Source of the DNA: Rickettsiales bacterium
Lineage (GTDB): Bacteria > Pseudomonadota > Alphaproteobacteria > TMED127
Assembly (NCBI GenBank): GCA_002711515.1
Contig: PARN01000037.1
Span: forward strand, 1 to 28,701
Length of the DNA stretch: 28,701 nt
Direction of reading: 5' to 3'
Numbering within the stretch: position 1 is the stretch's first letter; every line of letters begins with the position of its first letter. The position numbers and the translations under genes are program-made. The notes below the pieces were generated by a model. It was given only the letters and a program-made list of their open reading frames with translations, was not told where the DNA came from and did no database searches. Shown here piece after piece: positions 14,663 to 23,251 of this stretch.

Positions 14663-16171
14663 ATGTCAAATGATCTTGGCCATATCGTAGGGGGTAATAG
14701 GGTTTTCGACTCTTCAGATCCTGAAATAAAAATTTTTAACCCATCGAATGGAGATGTAATTTCCTCAATTAAAAATGCCTCTTCTGAGACCATCGATAAA
14801 ACATTAAAGAATTCAATAGATGCTTTTAATGAATGGAAAGGATTTTCGATAGCTAAGCGTGCATCAATTTTATTTGATTATAAAGTCTTATTGGAAAAAA
14901 ATATTGATAAATTAGCTAGTATAATAAGCGAGGATCTTGGCAAAGTACATGAAGACGCAATGGGTGAAGTAAGACGAGGTATCGAAAATGTCGAGTACGC
15001 ATGTGGAATAGGTGAAATTATCAAGGGTGAATTTAATAAAAATATAAGTTCTTCCGTTGATTCATGGAGTGAATTTTCACCCTTAGGACCAGTTTTAGGA
15101 ATAACTCCATTTAACTTCCCTGCAATGGTACCACTTTGGATGTTCCCTTTAGCAATAGCAACAGGAAATTCTTTTATTTTAAAGCCTTCCGAGAAAGATC
15201 CTCTTGGATCAATGTTTCTTGTAGAACTTTTTAATGAGACAAAAGCACCTCCTGGTTTATTAAATTTATTAAATGGAGATAAAAGTGTCGCAAGCAGACT
15301 TGTTAAAGATGAAAGAATTAAGGCTGTAAGTTTTGTTGGCTCAACTCCTGTAGCTAAGGCTATATATGAATCTTCATCAATATCGGGGAAAAGGTGCCAA
15401 GCACTTGGGGGAGCAAAAAACCATGCTCTGATTCTACCAGATGCAGATATTGATTATACTACTGATCAATTAGTTTCAGCAGCATTTGGTTCCTCTGGAC
15501 AACGTTGTATGGCACTTTCAGTAGCGATAGTTTTTTCTAATATAAAAAAACAGTTCTTAGATAGTCTTCAGAAAAAAGTTTCAAGGCTCAAGTTTGGCTT
15601 AGATGATCTGAATTCAAATAGTTTTGGACCATTAGTATCCAAAGACCATCTAGAATCAGTAAAAAATTATATAAAAATATCAGAGGAGGAGGGTGCAAAG
15701 ATAATCATAGATGGAAGGGATCTATTAAAAACTAAAAATTCTAAAAAAGGCTATTTTATTGGCCCAACAATAATTGATAATGTTAAAACCAATATGACTT
15801 CTTATAAAAATGAAATCTTTGGACCTGTTTTACAGGTAATTGAAGTTGATAAAATTTTTGACGCTATTTCGATAATAAATAATAACAGATTTGGAAATGG
15901 ATGTTGTATTTTTACAAGTAGCGGCGAAAAAGCCAGAAATTTTTCTGAAAAGGTAGAAATTGGTATGGTTGGTGTTAATATTCCACTACCTGTTCCTTCG
16001 TCCTTCCATAGTTTTGGTGGGTGGAAAGATTCGCTCTTTGGTGATCTTAATATTTATGGTCCCGATGGTGTAAGATTTTACACACAGAGAAAAACAATAA
16101 CCCAAAGATGGCCTGCGTTAGGTTCATCTGATGGTGTTGATTTATCAATGCCAAATAATTTAAAACAATAA
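14663..16171 (+). CDS. mmsA: Methylmalonate-semialdehyde dehydrogenase (CoA-acylating)
   Basis: 502 aa aldehyde dehydrogenase superfamily protein. TPFNFPAMVPLWMFP (148-162), the ALGGAKNHALI segment (247-257, where most ALDHs have the ELGGK general base) and the nucleophile C282 in GQRCMALS are hallmarks of the MmsA subfamily. It oxidises methylmalonate semialdehyde to propionyl-CoA, or malonate semialdehyde to acetyl-CoA, with NAD and CoA, in valine, beta-alanine or inositol breakdown; cytosolic. The lactonase gene follows 14 bp downstream and the AtoE-type carrier after that, so the three form an operon for importing and oxidising a short acid. Start supported by the typical LGHIVGGNRV N-terminus; no Shine-Dalgarno is visible. 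Confidence 0.87.
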   Translation: MSNDLGHIVGGNRVFDSSDPEIKIFNPSNGDVISSIKNASSETIDKTLKNSIDAFNEWKGFSIAKRASILFDYKVLLEKNIDKLASIISEDLGKVHEDAMGEVRRGIENVEYACGIGEIIKGEFNKNISSSVDSWSEFSPLGPVLGITPFNFPAMVPLWMFPLAIATGNSFILKPSEKDPLGSMFLVELFNETKAPPGLLNLLNGDKSVASRLVKDERIKAVSFVGSTPVAKAIYESSSISGKRCQALGGAKNHALILPDADIDYTTDQLVSAAFGSSGQRCMALSVAIVFSNIKKQFLDSLQKKVSRLKFGLDDLNSNSFGPLVSKDHLESVKNYIKISEEEGAKIIIDGRDLLKTKNSKKGYFIGPTIIDNVKTNMTSYKNEIFGPVLQVIEVDKIFDAISIINNNRFGNGCCIFTSSGEKARNFSEKVEIGMVGVNIPLPVPSSFHSFGGWKDSLFGDLNIYGPDGVRFYTQRKTITQRWPALGSSDGVDLSMPNNLKQ

Positions 16172-16175
16172 AAAA

Positions 16176-16180
16176 AGGAG
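16176..16180 (+). promoter_or_regulatory. Shine-Dalgarno of the SMP-30-like gene
   Basis: AGGAG lies 5 nt before the ATG at 16186 and fixes the start. It stands out because most genes in this window lack a recognisable site. Confidence 0.6.
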
Positions 16181-16185
16181 AAAAA

Positions 16186-17067
16186 ATGAAAATAATTATT
16201 ACAATTTTATCAATACTGTCGCTTAATTTGTTTTATAAAACTGCTATCTCAGATGGACATGTAGAGATTGTGTGGGAAACTGAAAAAATTTTTGAACTTC
16301 CTGAATCAGTAATCTATGATTCATCCAATGATGTTCTTTATGTTTCTAACATAACTGATCATCCTTTTAAAAAAGACGGTACTGGTTACATTTCTAAAAT
16401 TGGGGTTGACGGTGAAATAATAAAAAAAAAATGGGTAGACAATCTTAATGCACCTAAAGGCCTAACTATCAGTAAAGATAAATTATACATTGCTGACGTA
16501 GACGAGCTTGTCGAAGTCGATATTGCAACAGCAAAAATTACAAACAAATACAAAGGATATGGTTCAGTATGTATGAATGATGTTACTCACGATAAATATG
16601 GAAATGTTTATGTTGGTGATACTTACAATGATACCATTTATAGATTAAATCAGTTTGGTCAACTACCAGCTTGGTTTTATAGTCCTGGGTTGGCACCTAA
16701 CGGTATCCATATTGACGATGAAGAAGGAAATCTCATTGTAGGTAGTTGGGGAGCAGTAATGGAAGGGTGGGGGACACCTGAATTAAAAGGTAGCCTTAAA
16801 AGTATAGATATTCATTCGAAAAAAATTAAAAATTTAGGTAAAAAACCAATTGGTAATTTAGATGGAATTGAGCCTGATGGAAAAGGTGCTTACTATGTAA
16901 CAGATTGGACAGGCGCAAAACTTTATAATATTAAGAAAAACGGTCGATTCAAGGTTATTGCAGAAGTTGGAAAAGGTGCTGCTGATCACGAAGTAATACT
17001 GGATAAAAACCTGATCATAATTCCAATAATGGCTGAAGGAAAGGTTATAGCACTAAAAGTAAAGTAA
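16186..17067 (+). CDS. Exported SMP-30/gluconolactonase-like beta-propeller protein
   Basis: 293 aa. Residues 1-22 form a signal peptide (KIIITILSILSLNLF core, likely cleaved near TAIS-DG), so it acts in the periplasm. The rest reads as a six-bladed propeller with the metal-ligand positions of SMP-30/gluconolactonases: E40 (LPESVIYD), N172 (APNGIHID) and D226 (LDGIEPDG). The family hydrolyses lactones or similar esters. Sandwiched between mmsA and an AtoE-type carrier (4 bp downstream), it may open a lactone in the periplasm to an acid that the carrier imports. That link is inference; some secreted family members have no known activity. Confidence 0.7.
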   Translation: MKIIITILSILSLNLFYKTAISDGHVEIVWETEKIFELPESVIYDSSNDVLYVSNITDHPFKKDGTGYISKIGVDGEIIKKKWVDNLNAPKGLTISKDKLYIADVDELVEVDIATAKITNKYKGYGSVCMNDVTHDKYGNVYVGDTYNDTIYRLNQFGQLPAWFYSPGLAPNGIHIDDEEGNLIVGSWGAVMEGWGTPELKGSLKSIDIHSKKIKNLGKKPIGNLDGIEPDGKGAYYVTDWTGAKLYNIKKNGRFKVIAEVGKGAADHEVILDKNLIIIPIMAEGKVIALKVK

Positions 17068-17071
17068 AATA

Positions 17072-18448
17072 ATGTCATCACAAAAGCTTAGAATTTTCAA
17101 TAATTTATCTAAACCTTTTGTAAAGCTAGTTGAAAAATACTACCCAGACGCATTTATTTTTGTAATAGTTTTATCTGTATTGACATTTTTATTGGCAATT
17201 GTTAATACAGATTCAACTCCCATAGAAATCCTTGATGCTTGGGGAAATGGACTACCTAAACTATTTACCTTTACAGCACAAATAACAATTATAATGATTG
17301 GGGCACACGCTCTTGCTCACACTGAACCAATTGAAAATGTATTATCAAAAATTGGTTCCTACCCTAATTCTTCAATTCAAGCATATGCATTAGTTACATT
17401 TATTTCTGGAATAGCTAGTTTGTTTGCTTGGTCATTTGGACTTATAGTTGGAGGAATAATATCTAAATTTGTAGCTATAGGGTGCTCAAAAAAAAAAATT
17501 AGAGTTCATTATCCACTTTTAGTTGCTTCAGCATATTCAGGTTATGTTATTTGGCATATGGGTTACTCATCTTCAGCAGCATTATTTGTTTCATCAGAAG
17601 GTCATTCCTTAGTTGATAAGATAGGTATTCTTCCGGTTACAGAAACTATTTTTACTAATTTCAACATAACTTTAGCAATTATTACATTAGCAATTATTAC
17701 TATAGTTAATCCCTTAATGAGACCTTTGAATAAAAATGAAATTAAAGAAGTCGATACAAATATTTTTGGATCAAGGGATGAAAAAAACAGTTCTCTAGAT
17801 ATAAACAAAAGTAAGAGAACATTCGCTCAAGATATTGAAAATAATAGACTTATTAGTTTATTTATAGGTTTAGTTCTATTATTTTTTATATTTTATATTT
17901 TTTATAACAAGGGATTTTTTTTAGATTTGAACATTGTAAGCTGGACTTTTCTGGGTTTAGGCCTAGTTTTGGCCAAATCCCCGATTAACTATGTTAAATT
18001 AGTAAACAACGCAGCAATAACTGTAGGACCGATTATACTGCAATATCCTTTTTATGCTGGAATTATGGGTATGATGGCAGATACTGGATTGATAAATATA
18101 TTAGCACAAAAAATTTCTGAAGTATCAACCGCTGAAACTTTAGGTTTTTACTCTTTTTTATCTGGAGGATTAGTCAATATGTTTATTCCTTCAGGAGGTG
18201 GTCAGTGGGCAGTCCAAGGTCCAGTGATGATTGAAGCGGCTAGAAATTTAAACGTTGACGCATATGTAATTGTTTTAGGTGTAGCTTACGGAGATCAATG
18301 GACTAATATGATCCAGCCATTTTGGACTATACCTCTACTAGCTATTGCCGGATTACATATGAGACAAATTATGGGTTACACATTTGTTATTTTTTTAATA
18401 ACTGGTTTTTTATATGGTGGAGCAATGCTTTATCTTGGTTCTGGATAG
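17072..18448 (+). CDS. atoE: AtoE-type short-chain fatty acid transporter
   Basis: 458 aa polytopic inner-membrane protein with roughly ten to twelve hydrophobic spans. The N-terminal KYYPDAFIFVIVLSVLTFLL and the C-terminal FIPSGGGQWAVQGP segment are strong AtoE family marks. AtoE proteins take up short-chain fatty acids such as butyrate or acetoacetate. Its operon partners are mmsA and an exported lactonase-like protein, so the substrate may instead be a short hydroxy- or oxo-acid that ends in propionyl- or acetyl-CoA. A run of eleven A (17488-17498) codes for a lysine-rich cytoplasmic loop. The gene is convergent with asnB, 48 bp away. Confidence 0.82.
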   Translation: MSSQKLRIFNNLSKPFVKLVEKYYPDAFIFVIVLSVLTFLLAIVNTDSTPIEILDAWGNGLPKLFTFTAQITIIMIGAHALAHTEPIENVLSKIGSYPNSSIQAYALVTFISGIASLFAWSFGLIVGGIISKFVAIGCSKKKIRVHYPLLVASAYSGYVIWHMGYSSSAALFVSSEGHSLVDKIGILPVTETIFTNFNITLAIITLAIITIVNPLMRPLNKNEIKEVDTNIFGSRDEKNSSLDINKSKRTFAQDIENNRLISLFIGLVLLFFIFYIFYNKGFFLDLNIVSWTFLGLGLVLAKSPINYVKLVNNAAITVGPIILQYPFYAGIMGMMADTGLINILAQKISEVSTAETLGFYSFLSGGLVNMFIPSGGGQWAVQGPVMIEAARNLNVDAYVIVLGVAYGDQWTNMIQPFWTIPLLAIAGLHMRQIMGYTFVIFLITGFLYGGAMLYLGSG

Positions 18449-18474
18449 TAAAACAAAAGTATCTTCTTATTATC

Positions 18475-18502
18475 GCATAATATATATTATGTTAAATTAT
18501 GC
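18475..18502. terminator. Possible bidirectional terminator between convergent genes
   Basis: A 16 bp perfect palindrome, CATAATATATATTATG (18476-18491), and a longer inverted pair GCATAAT/ATTATGC (18475-18481 and 18496-18502) fall between the ends of the AtoE-type gene and asnB. The position fits a shared terminator, but the stem is nearly all A-T and lacks a clean T-tract, so support is weak. Confidence 0.25.
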
Positions 18503-20392
18503 ATTAATATTGTTTGTGTGTAACCAATTGTCAATCATAATAAAGTTCCATAATTCTTTGCCAAAATTTACTCTTTTACTTTTATGAAGTGAATAAAGTT
18601 TCTTTATATAAGAATAATCAAATATATTTCTGTTTCTTGAACTAGAAATAGAGTCATTTAAAAATTCTGTTAAATCATTTTCCTCTAGTAAATATCGTGA
18701 CATAGGAACTGTATAACCTTTCTTCTTTTTTTTAGATATAAAATTTAAGTCATTCCATTTTTTTAAATTTTCTCTCATAACAATTTTTCCTCTAAATACA
18801 TTTACTTTGTACTTTTTTGGAACTTCTAAAGCAAAACTTATCATCTCATTATCTAAAAATGGACTTCTTGCCTCAATTGATTCCATCATATTAGCCTTAT
18901 CAGTATGTGAGCATATAATTTCAGGTAAAAATAGATTGAAATATTCTAATCCAAGTTTTTCTATATTTTGCAAATTGTTCTTATTATAAAGATCTTTAGT
19001 CTTTTCAAATATAATTTGTTCAAGGGATTGATTAGAAATTGCTTTAGAAATAATTTTGTTTAGATTGTCTATACTAAAAGAACCGCTCCAACACTGATTT
19101 TTCTTATAGTTTTCAATTTTATGAGAATTAAGGAATAATCTAGCCTTATATTTAAAACCTAGATATCCAAAATCGTCATTAAATAATGATGAAAATATTT
19201 TCTGGAAACTATTTATAAAAAATCTTGGAAATGAATCCAAAATTTTTGTCAAAGGGTATTTTATAAAGGGCTCGTAGCCAAAAAATAATTCGTCCCCTCC
19301 ATCACCCGAAAAAACCACTTTGAAGTCCCCTTTTGCACTTTTTGCCACTTGATGAATAGCAATCAAACCAAGGTCTGATATTGGTTCATCTATATGATTT
19401 AAAATATTGAATATACTAGAGAATATATCATTTTTCTTTATTAAGAATTCTGTATGGTTGGTAGAGAATATCTTAGCTATTTTTTTAGCATAAACAGATT
19501 CGTCGTAATCGCTTTCTTCAAATCTAGCTGTAATTGTATTTATATTAGAAAAATTTTTGGATAACTGACTTAAAATTGAAGATGAATCTATTCCAGAGCT
19601 CAGATAAACAGCAGATGGGACATCACTTCTATAATGTCTTTTTACTGAATCAGAAAAAATTTTTTGAAATTTTGAAACATAAAATTCTAGTGATTCTTCA
19701 TTAGTACTATTATATGTATATTCAAAATATCTTTTCTTAAATATTTTATTAGATTTTAGGTCCAATTTAAGATAGTTACCTGGCTCTAGCTTGTAAATTT
19801 TGTTTATAATTGAGTTTGGACTTATGGTATGTCCATAGGCCATATATTGATAAAGTGCATTCTTATTCAGCCTAAAGTTATAAAGTTCTGTTTGAATAAT
19901 AGTCTTTAACTCAGAACTGAAAGCAAAAAAATCATTATTATGAAAATAATATAATGGTTTCTGTCCAGAAGGATCTCGTGCAAAAAAAAAAGTTTTCTTT
20001 TTTTCATCATAAATCCCAAAGGCAAACATACCATTGAGGTGTTTACACACATCCTCTCCAAAATATCTATATGCATTAATTAATACCTCGGTATCACCAG
20101 AAGTTCTAAAAGTCATTCCTTTTTTTTGAAGAAATAATCTTAACTCTAAATAATTATAAATTTCTCCATTAAAAGTTAAAATTAAATTATTTACCTTCAT
20201 TGGTTGATTAGATTTTTTACTCAAATCAATTATTGAAAGCCTTCTATGGCCAATAAAAACATTTTCTTTACTCCAAATACCCTCATTATCTGGGCCTCGA
20301 TGTCTAAGAGAAGCATTCATTCTTTTTAAAATTGTCTGTGGGTTGTGAATAACTTTGTTGTTAAAAACCACCAGTCCATTAATTCCACACAT
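18497..20392 (-). CDS. asnB: Asparagine synthase, glutamine-hydrolysing (AsnB family)
   Basis: 631 aa, full length. The N-terminal glutaminase has the Cys2 nucleophile (MCGINGL), RHRGPDNEG (30-38), FNGEIYNY (74-81) and the ARDPSGQKPLYY segment (138-149). The synthetase domain has the ATP pyrophosphatase loop SSGIDSS (265-271) and SGDGGDELFFGY. Family members make asparagine from aspartate, or, in polysaccharide clusters, amidate uronic acids or other carboxylates. Here it is the last gene of a minus-strand cassette with a DegT aminotransferase, an epimerase and a GT2, overlapping the GT2 stop by 1 bp, which favours a glycan-related amidotransfer over housekeeping. Both active sites look intact. 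The substrate is undecided. Confidence 0.88.
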   Translation of the reverse strand: MCGINGLVVFNNKVIHNPQTILKRMNASLRHRGPDNEGIWSKENVFIGHRRLSIIDLSKKSNQPMKVNNLILTFNGEIYNYLELRLFLQKKGMTFRTSGDTEVLINAYRYFGEDVCKHLNGMFAFGIYDEKKKTFFFARDPSGQKPLYYFHNNDFFAFSSELKTIIQTELYNFRLNKNALYQYMAYGHTISPNSIINKIYKLEPGNYLKLDLKSNKIFKKRYFEYTYNSTNEESLEFYVSKFQKIFSDSVKRHYRSDVPSAVYLSSGIDSSSILSQLSKNFSNINTITARFEESDYDESVYAKKIAKIFSTNHTEFLIKKNDIFSSIFNILNHIDEPISDLGLIAIHQVAKSAKGDFKVVFSGDGGDELFFGYEPFIKYPLTKILDSFPRFFINSFQKIFSSLFNDDFGYLGFKYKARLFLNSHKIENYKKNQCWSGSFSIDNLNKIISKAISNQSLEQIIFEKTKDLYNKNNLQNIEKLGLEYFNLFLPEIICSHTDKANMMESIEARSPFLDNEMISFALEVPKKYKVNVFRGKIVMRENLKKWNDLNFISKKKKKGYTVPMSRYLLEENDLTEFLNDSISSSRNRNIFDYSYIKKLYSLHKSKRVNFGKELWNFIMIDNWLHTNNINA

Positions 20393-21105
20393 TAAAAATC
20401 ATACTCTCCCTTCTTAATTCTTATGTAAACTCTAAAAAATTCAAAAAAACCAAAAACTAACTTTTTAAAGATATTATACTTACTTTTACCAAACAACCTT
20501 TGATGGTGACTAACATTAACTGTACTTAATTTGGCTCCTCTTGATGAAACTAGGATTAAAGGAAGAAATCTATGGTCACAGTTTTTTAGATGAAGCTTAC
20601 GTATGAATTTATATTTTATTCCTAACATGCTACAAGAAAAAGATCTTGATTTAATCTTGAAGAAAAACCTCACAAAAGAATCATAAGCCTCAGTTATTTT
20701 TAAGAGTATGTATGAATGTTTTCTATCTTTTCTTACACCAAGAACTATATCTTTTCCTTTTTTCAACGCATTTACTATTTGGGTAAGATCTTTGGGATCA
20801 TCCTGTAAATCAGAGTCAATTCTTATGAAATAATCCCCCTTCATTTTTTTAAAAGCAAAATTAAAACATCCTGACTGTCCTGATCTTTTTTTTAAGTCAT
20901 AAAAAAAAAAATTTGTTTTTTTTTTTATTAATTTTTTAATTAATTCTGCACTTTTATCTGTTGAACAATCATTAATAAATAGAATCTCATATTTTTCTTT
21001 ACTCCTAGATTTTATAAAAGAACATATTTTGTCAAAAAGAATTCCAAGGTTTTCTTGCTCATTAAAAAATGGAACAACAATCGTTATTAAAAGTTTTTTT
21101 GTCAA
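20392..21105 (-). CDS. Family 2 glycosyltransferase (DPM1/polyprenyl-phosphate type)
   Basis: 237 aa GT-A enzyme. It shows ITIVVPFFNEQENL (7-20), INDCSTDKS (45-52) and the metal/nucleotide site IDSDLQDDP (96-104), as in dolichyl-phosphate mannosyltransferase-like proteins. HHQRLFGKSKYN near the end matches the R-x-x-G-x-SKY tail of the group. It lacks the C-terminal membrane helices found in many bacterial relatives, so it is soluble or peripheral. It would transfer a sugar to polyprenyl phosphate or a similar lipid. It overlaps the upstream epimerase by 4 bp and asnB by 1 bp. Two 11-base homopolymers (A at 20901-20911, T at 20916-20926) lie within the gene. Confidence 0.8.
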   Translation of the reverse strand: MTKKLLITIVVPFFNEQENLGILFDKICSFIKSRSKEKYEILFINDCSTDKSAELIKKLIKKKTNFFFYDLKKRSGQSGCFNFAFKKMKGDYFIRIDSDLQDDPKDLTQIVNALKKGKDIVLGVRKDRKHSYILLKITEAYDSFVRFFFKIKSRSFSCSMLGIKYKFIRKLHLKNCDHRFLPLILVSSRGAKLSTVNVSHHQRLFGKSKYNIFKKLVFGFFEFFRVYIRIKKGEYDF

Positions 21106-22088
21106 TGTTTTTTTATTTTTAGAAATTCTAGATATTTTTTGATTCCTTTTTCAAGAGGAAACTTTGGAACATAGTTGAGAAGTTTTCTTGCTTTTTTTAT
21201 ACCAAGTGTACCCCTTTTAGGTCTAAAAGAATCTCTTTCCTTTATTTCGATATCAATTTTTCCAACAAATTTACTTAATATTTTTATAAAGTCTAACAGC
21301 TTTCTAGATTTTCCAAATGTAATGTTAAATGTCTCATTTGTTGAATTCAAATTTGTAGTAGCTAATACAATACCCTGTGCTAAATCATCAACATATGTAA
21401 AATCTAAGCTTTCATCCTTTCCATTGACAATAATCTTTTTCTTTAATATTGCTTTATCAATAAAAATTTGCGAAACCCTTTTATTCATATCTGTTGGTCC
21501 ATAAACAGCAGAGGGTCTTATGATTGAAAATGGTATAGAATAGAAATTGCATAGCCCTCTAGTTACAATTTCACCAGAAAGCTTCATTGTTCCATAGATT
21601 TCTTTTGGATTAAGAGGATGATCTTCATCAGCAATTTTTTTTTGGAAATTACCATAAACCATACTGGAAGAAATATATACAAATTTATTTAGTTTAAGGT
21701 TTTTCTCTTTAATAAGTTTTGCACATACCTCTATCAAACATGAAGTTGTATCTATACTGCCCGCTTTCATCTCAAATGAATTAAGATTATTTGTTTTTGC
21801 AACAGGTACTGCAGCAAGATGAATAATAAAATTAGGTTTATATTTTTTTAAGCAATCGTAAACAATAGAAAAATTTTGAGCATCCCCTCTTTCGAAATAA
21901 ATATTTTTTCTGATATCCTTAAATCTTAAATCATAAAAATTATTATTTTCTTGATCAAAAGGATCTTGATATCTTGCAAAATTGTCTAAAACAATAATCT
22001 TAGGATTTTGAATATTGTTCAATATGTAACGACACGTATGAGAACCAATAAATCCTGCTCCACCAGTTATAAAAAAGGTTTTTGACAT
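21102..22088 (-). CDS. NAD-dependent nucleotide-sugar epimerase/dehydratase (extended SDR)
   Basis: 328 aa. The dinucleotide-binding motif GGAGFIGS is at 9-16, followed by HLAAVPV (90-96), SSSMVYG (140-146) and the catalytic YGTMK (165-169). SIIRPSAVYGP and DFTYVDDLAQGI later in the chain are also typical of the extended SDR family (GalE/WcaG-like). It would epimerise or dehydrate a nucleotide sugar in the cytosol. It is the second gene of the minus-strand cassette, starting on the last base of the DegT aminotransferase stop and overlapping the GT2 by 4 bp. This set is a usual one for building a modified amino sugar. The exact sugar is not readable. Confidence 0.85.
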   Translation of the reverse strand: MSKTFFITGGAGFIGSHTCRYILNNIQNPKIIVLDNFARYQDPFDQENNNFYDLRFKDIRKNIYFERGDAQNFSIVYDCLKKYKPNFIIHLAAVPVAKTNNLNSFEMKAGSIDTTSCLIEVCAKLIKEKNLKLNKFVYISSSMVYGNFQKKIADEDHPLNPKEIYGTMKLSGEIVTRGLCNFYSIPFSIIRPSAVYGPTDMNKRVSQIFIDKAILKKKIIVNGKDESLDFTYVDDLAQGIVLATTNLNSTNETFNITFGKSRKLLDFIKILSKFVGKIDIEIKERDSFRPKRGTLGIKKARKLLNYVPKFPLEKGIKKYLEFLKIKKH

Positions 22089-23218
22089 TAATTTCTTGGT
22101 TTAAAATTTTTTATAGTATCAGTTATATAATCAATTTGATTTTTTTTTAATGTCGAATACATTGGCATCGTCACTAATCTTTCAGAAAGTTCTTCGGTAA
22201 TTGATAGATTTACCCTATTTTTAATATTTTTATAGAAAGGTTGAAGATGAACCGGAGGATAAAAATGGACACTTGCTAAAATATTTTTAGATCTAAGAAA
22301 ATTTACAAATTTATTTCTTATTTTTTTATCTACTTCTACAGTATACATTTGATAAGAGTGATACACATCCTTGTGACATATCGGAGTTTTAATAAAGTCA
22401 AATTGTGAAAGTTTCTTATTGTAGTAATTTGCGAGTGTATTTCTTTTTTTATTCATTTTAGATATTTTTTTCAACTGCAGGAAGCCAAGTGCAGCAAGAG
22501 GATTTGGCATCCTAAAGTTATGACCAGCATAAGAGGCTTCCCTTATCCAGGGTTTATATTTCTTTCTTTCTCTATCAAAGGTTGAGTTAGTTATTCCATG
22601 TCCAATCAATGCACGTGCTTTATCAGCAATAATGTTATCACTACATGTAAACATACCACCCTCACCTGTGGTTATATTTTTTGTTGGAAAAAAAGAAAAA
22701 CAGCCAATCCCAAATGATCCGGCCTTTTTCTTTTTCCAAGTTCCACCAAGTGTTTCAGCTGAATCCTCAATCAAGAGAAGTTTATATTTCTTAGAAAGCT
22801 TTACAATTTCTTCCATATTACATGTTTGTCCACCAAAATGGACAACAATAATTGCCTCGGTTCTTTTATTTATAAGTGGCAAAATTGTATTGGCTGAAAC
22901 ATTCCTTGTGTCAGGCTCAACATCACAAAAAATAGGCTTAGCACCAGCATTAATAACAGCATTTGCAGTTGCACACCACGTCATACTTGGAATTACAACC
23001 TCTCCCTTAATATCATTTACTTTTAGAGCAATCTCAAGTGCTGAAGTACAGGAGTTCATACTTATTGAGTTTTTAACTCCAATGAAAGAGGAGAATTCAG
23101 ATTCAAATTTTTTATTCCATTCTCCGTGAGCAAGCCATCCAGATTTCAAAACCTTAGAAACAACTTTAATTTCATTATCTGAAATATCTGGTAAACTTAA
23201 AGGAACACTTTGACTCAT
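22088..23218 (-). CDS. DegT/DnrJ/EryC1/StrS sugar aminotransferase
   Basis: 376 aa PLP enzyme. SGWLAHGEWNKKFE (26-39), the SMTWCATANA segment (78-87), the cofactor Asp in EDSAETLG (151-158) and the Schiff-base Lys in FFPTKNITTGEGG (K180) define the family. It should transfer an amino group from glutamate to a keto-nucleotide-sugar (ArnB/PseC-like chemistry). It heads the minus-strand cassette; the epimerase starts on the last base of its stop codon. Its own start lies 33 bp from the divergent membrane protein gene at 23252. The amino sugar made would be a suitable substrate for the WbqC and GNAT proteins in this window, which is inference. Confidence 0.88.
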   Translation of the reverse strand: MSQSVPLSLPDISDNEIKVVSKVLKSGWLAHGEWNKKFESEFSSFIGVKNSISMNSCTSALEIALKVNDIKGEVVIPSMTWCATANAVINAGAKPIFCDVEPDTRNVSANTILPLINKRTEAIIVVHFGGQTCNMEEIVKLSKKYKLLLIEDSAETLGGTWKKKKAGSFGIGCFSFFPTKNITTGEGGMFTCSDNIIADKARALIGHGITNSTFDRERKKYKPWIREASYAGHNFRMPNPLAALGFLQLKKISKMNKKRNTLANYYNKKLSQFDFIKTPICHKDVYHSYQMYTVEVDKKIRNKFVNFLRSKNILASVHFYPPVHLQPFYKNIKNRVNLSITEELSERLVTMPMYSTLKKNQIDYITDTIKNFKPRN

Positions 23219-23221
23219 AAA

Positions 23222-23235
23222 TAATATATATATTA
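23222..23235. promoter_or_regulatory. Palindrome in the 33 bp divergent spacer
   Basis: TAATATATATATTA is a perfect 14 bp palindrome that makes up much of the spacer between the minus-strand DegT gene and the plus-strand membrane protein gene. It offers -10-like hexamers in both directions, so the two transcripts may share it. Chance occurrence is possible in such DNA. Confidence 0.25.
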
Positions 23236-23251
23236 AAACTCAAATAAAACT

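Noticed and set aside
22632..23129. Plus-strand open frame of 165 codons opposite the DegT gene
   Set aside because: Antisense shadow of a clear aminotransferase; no motif or start signal of its own.
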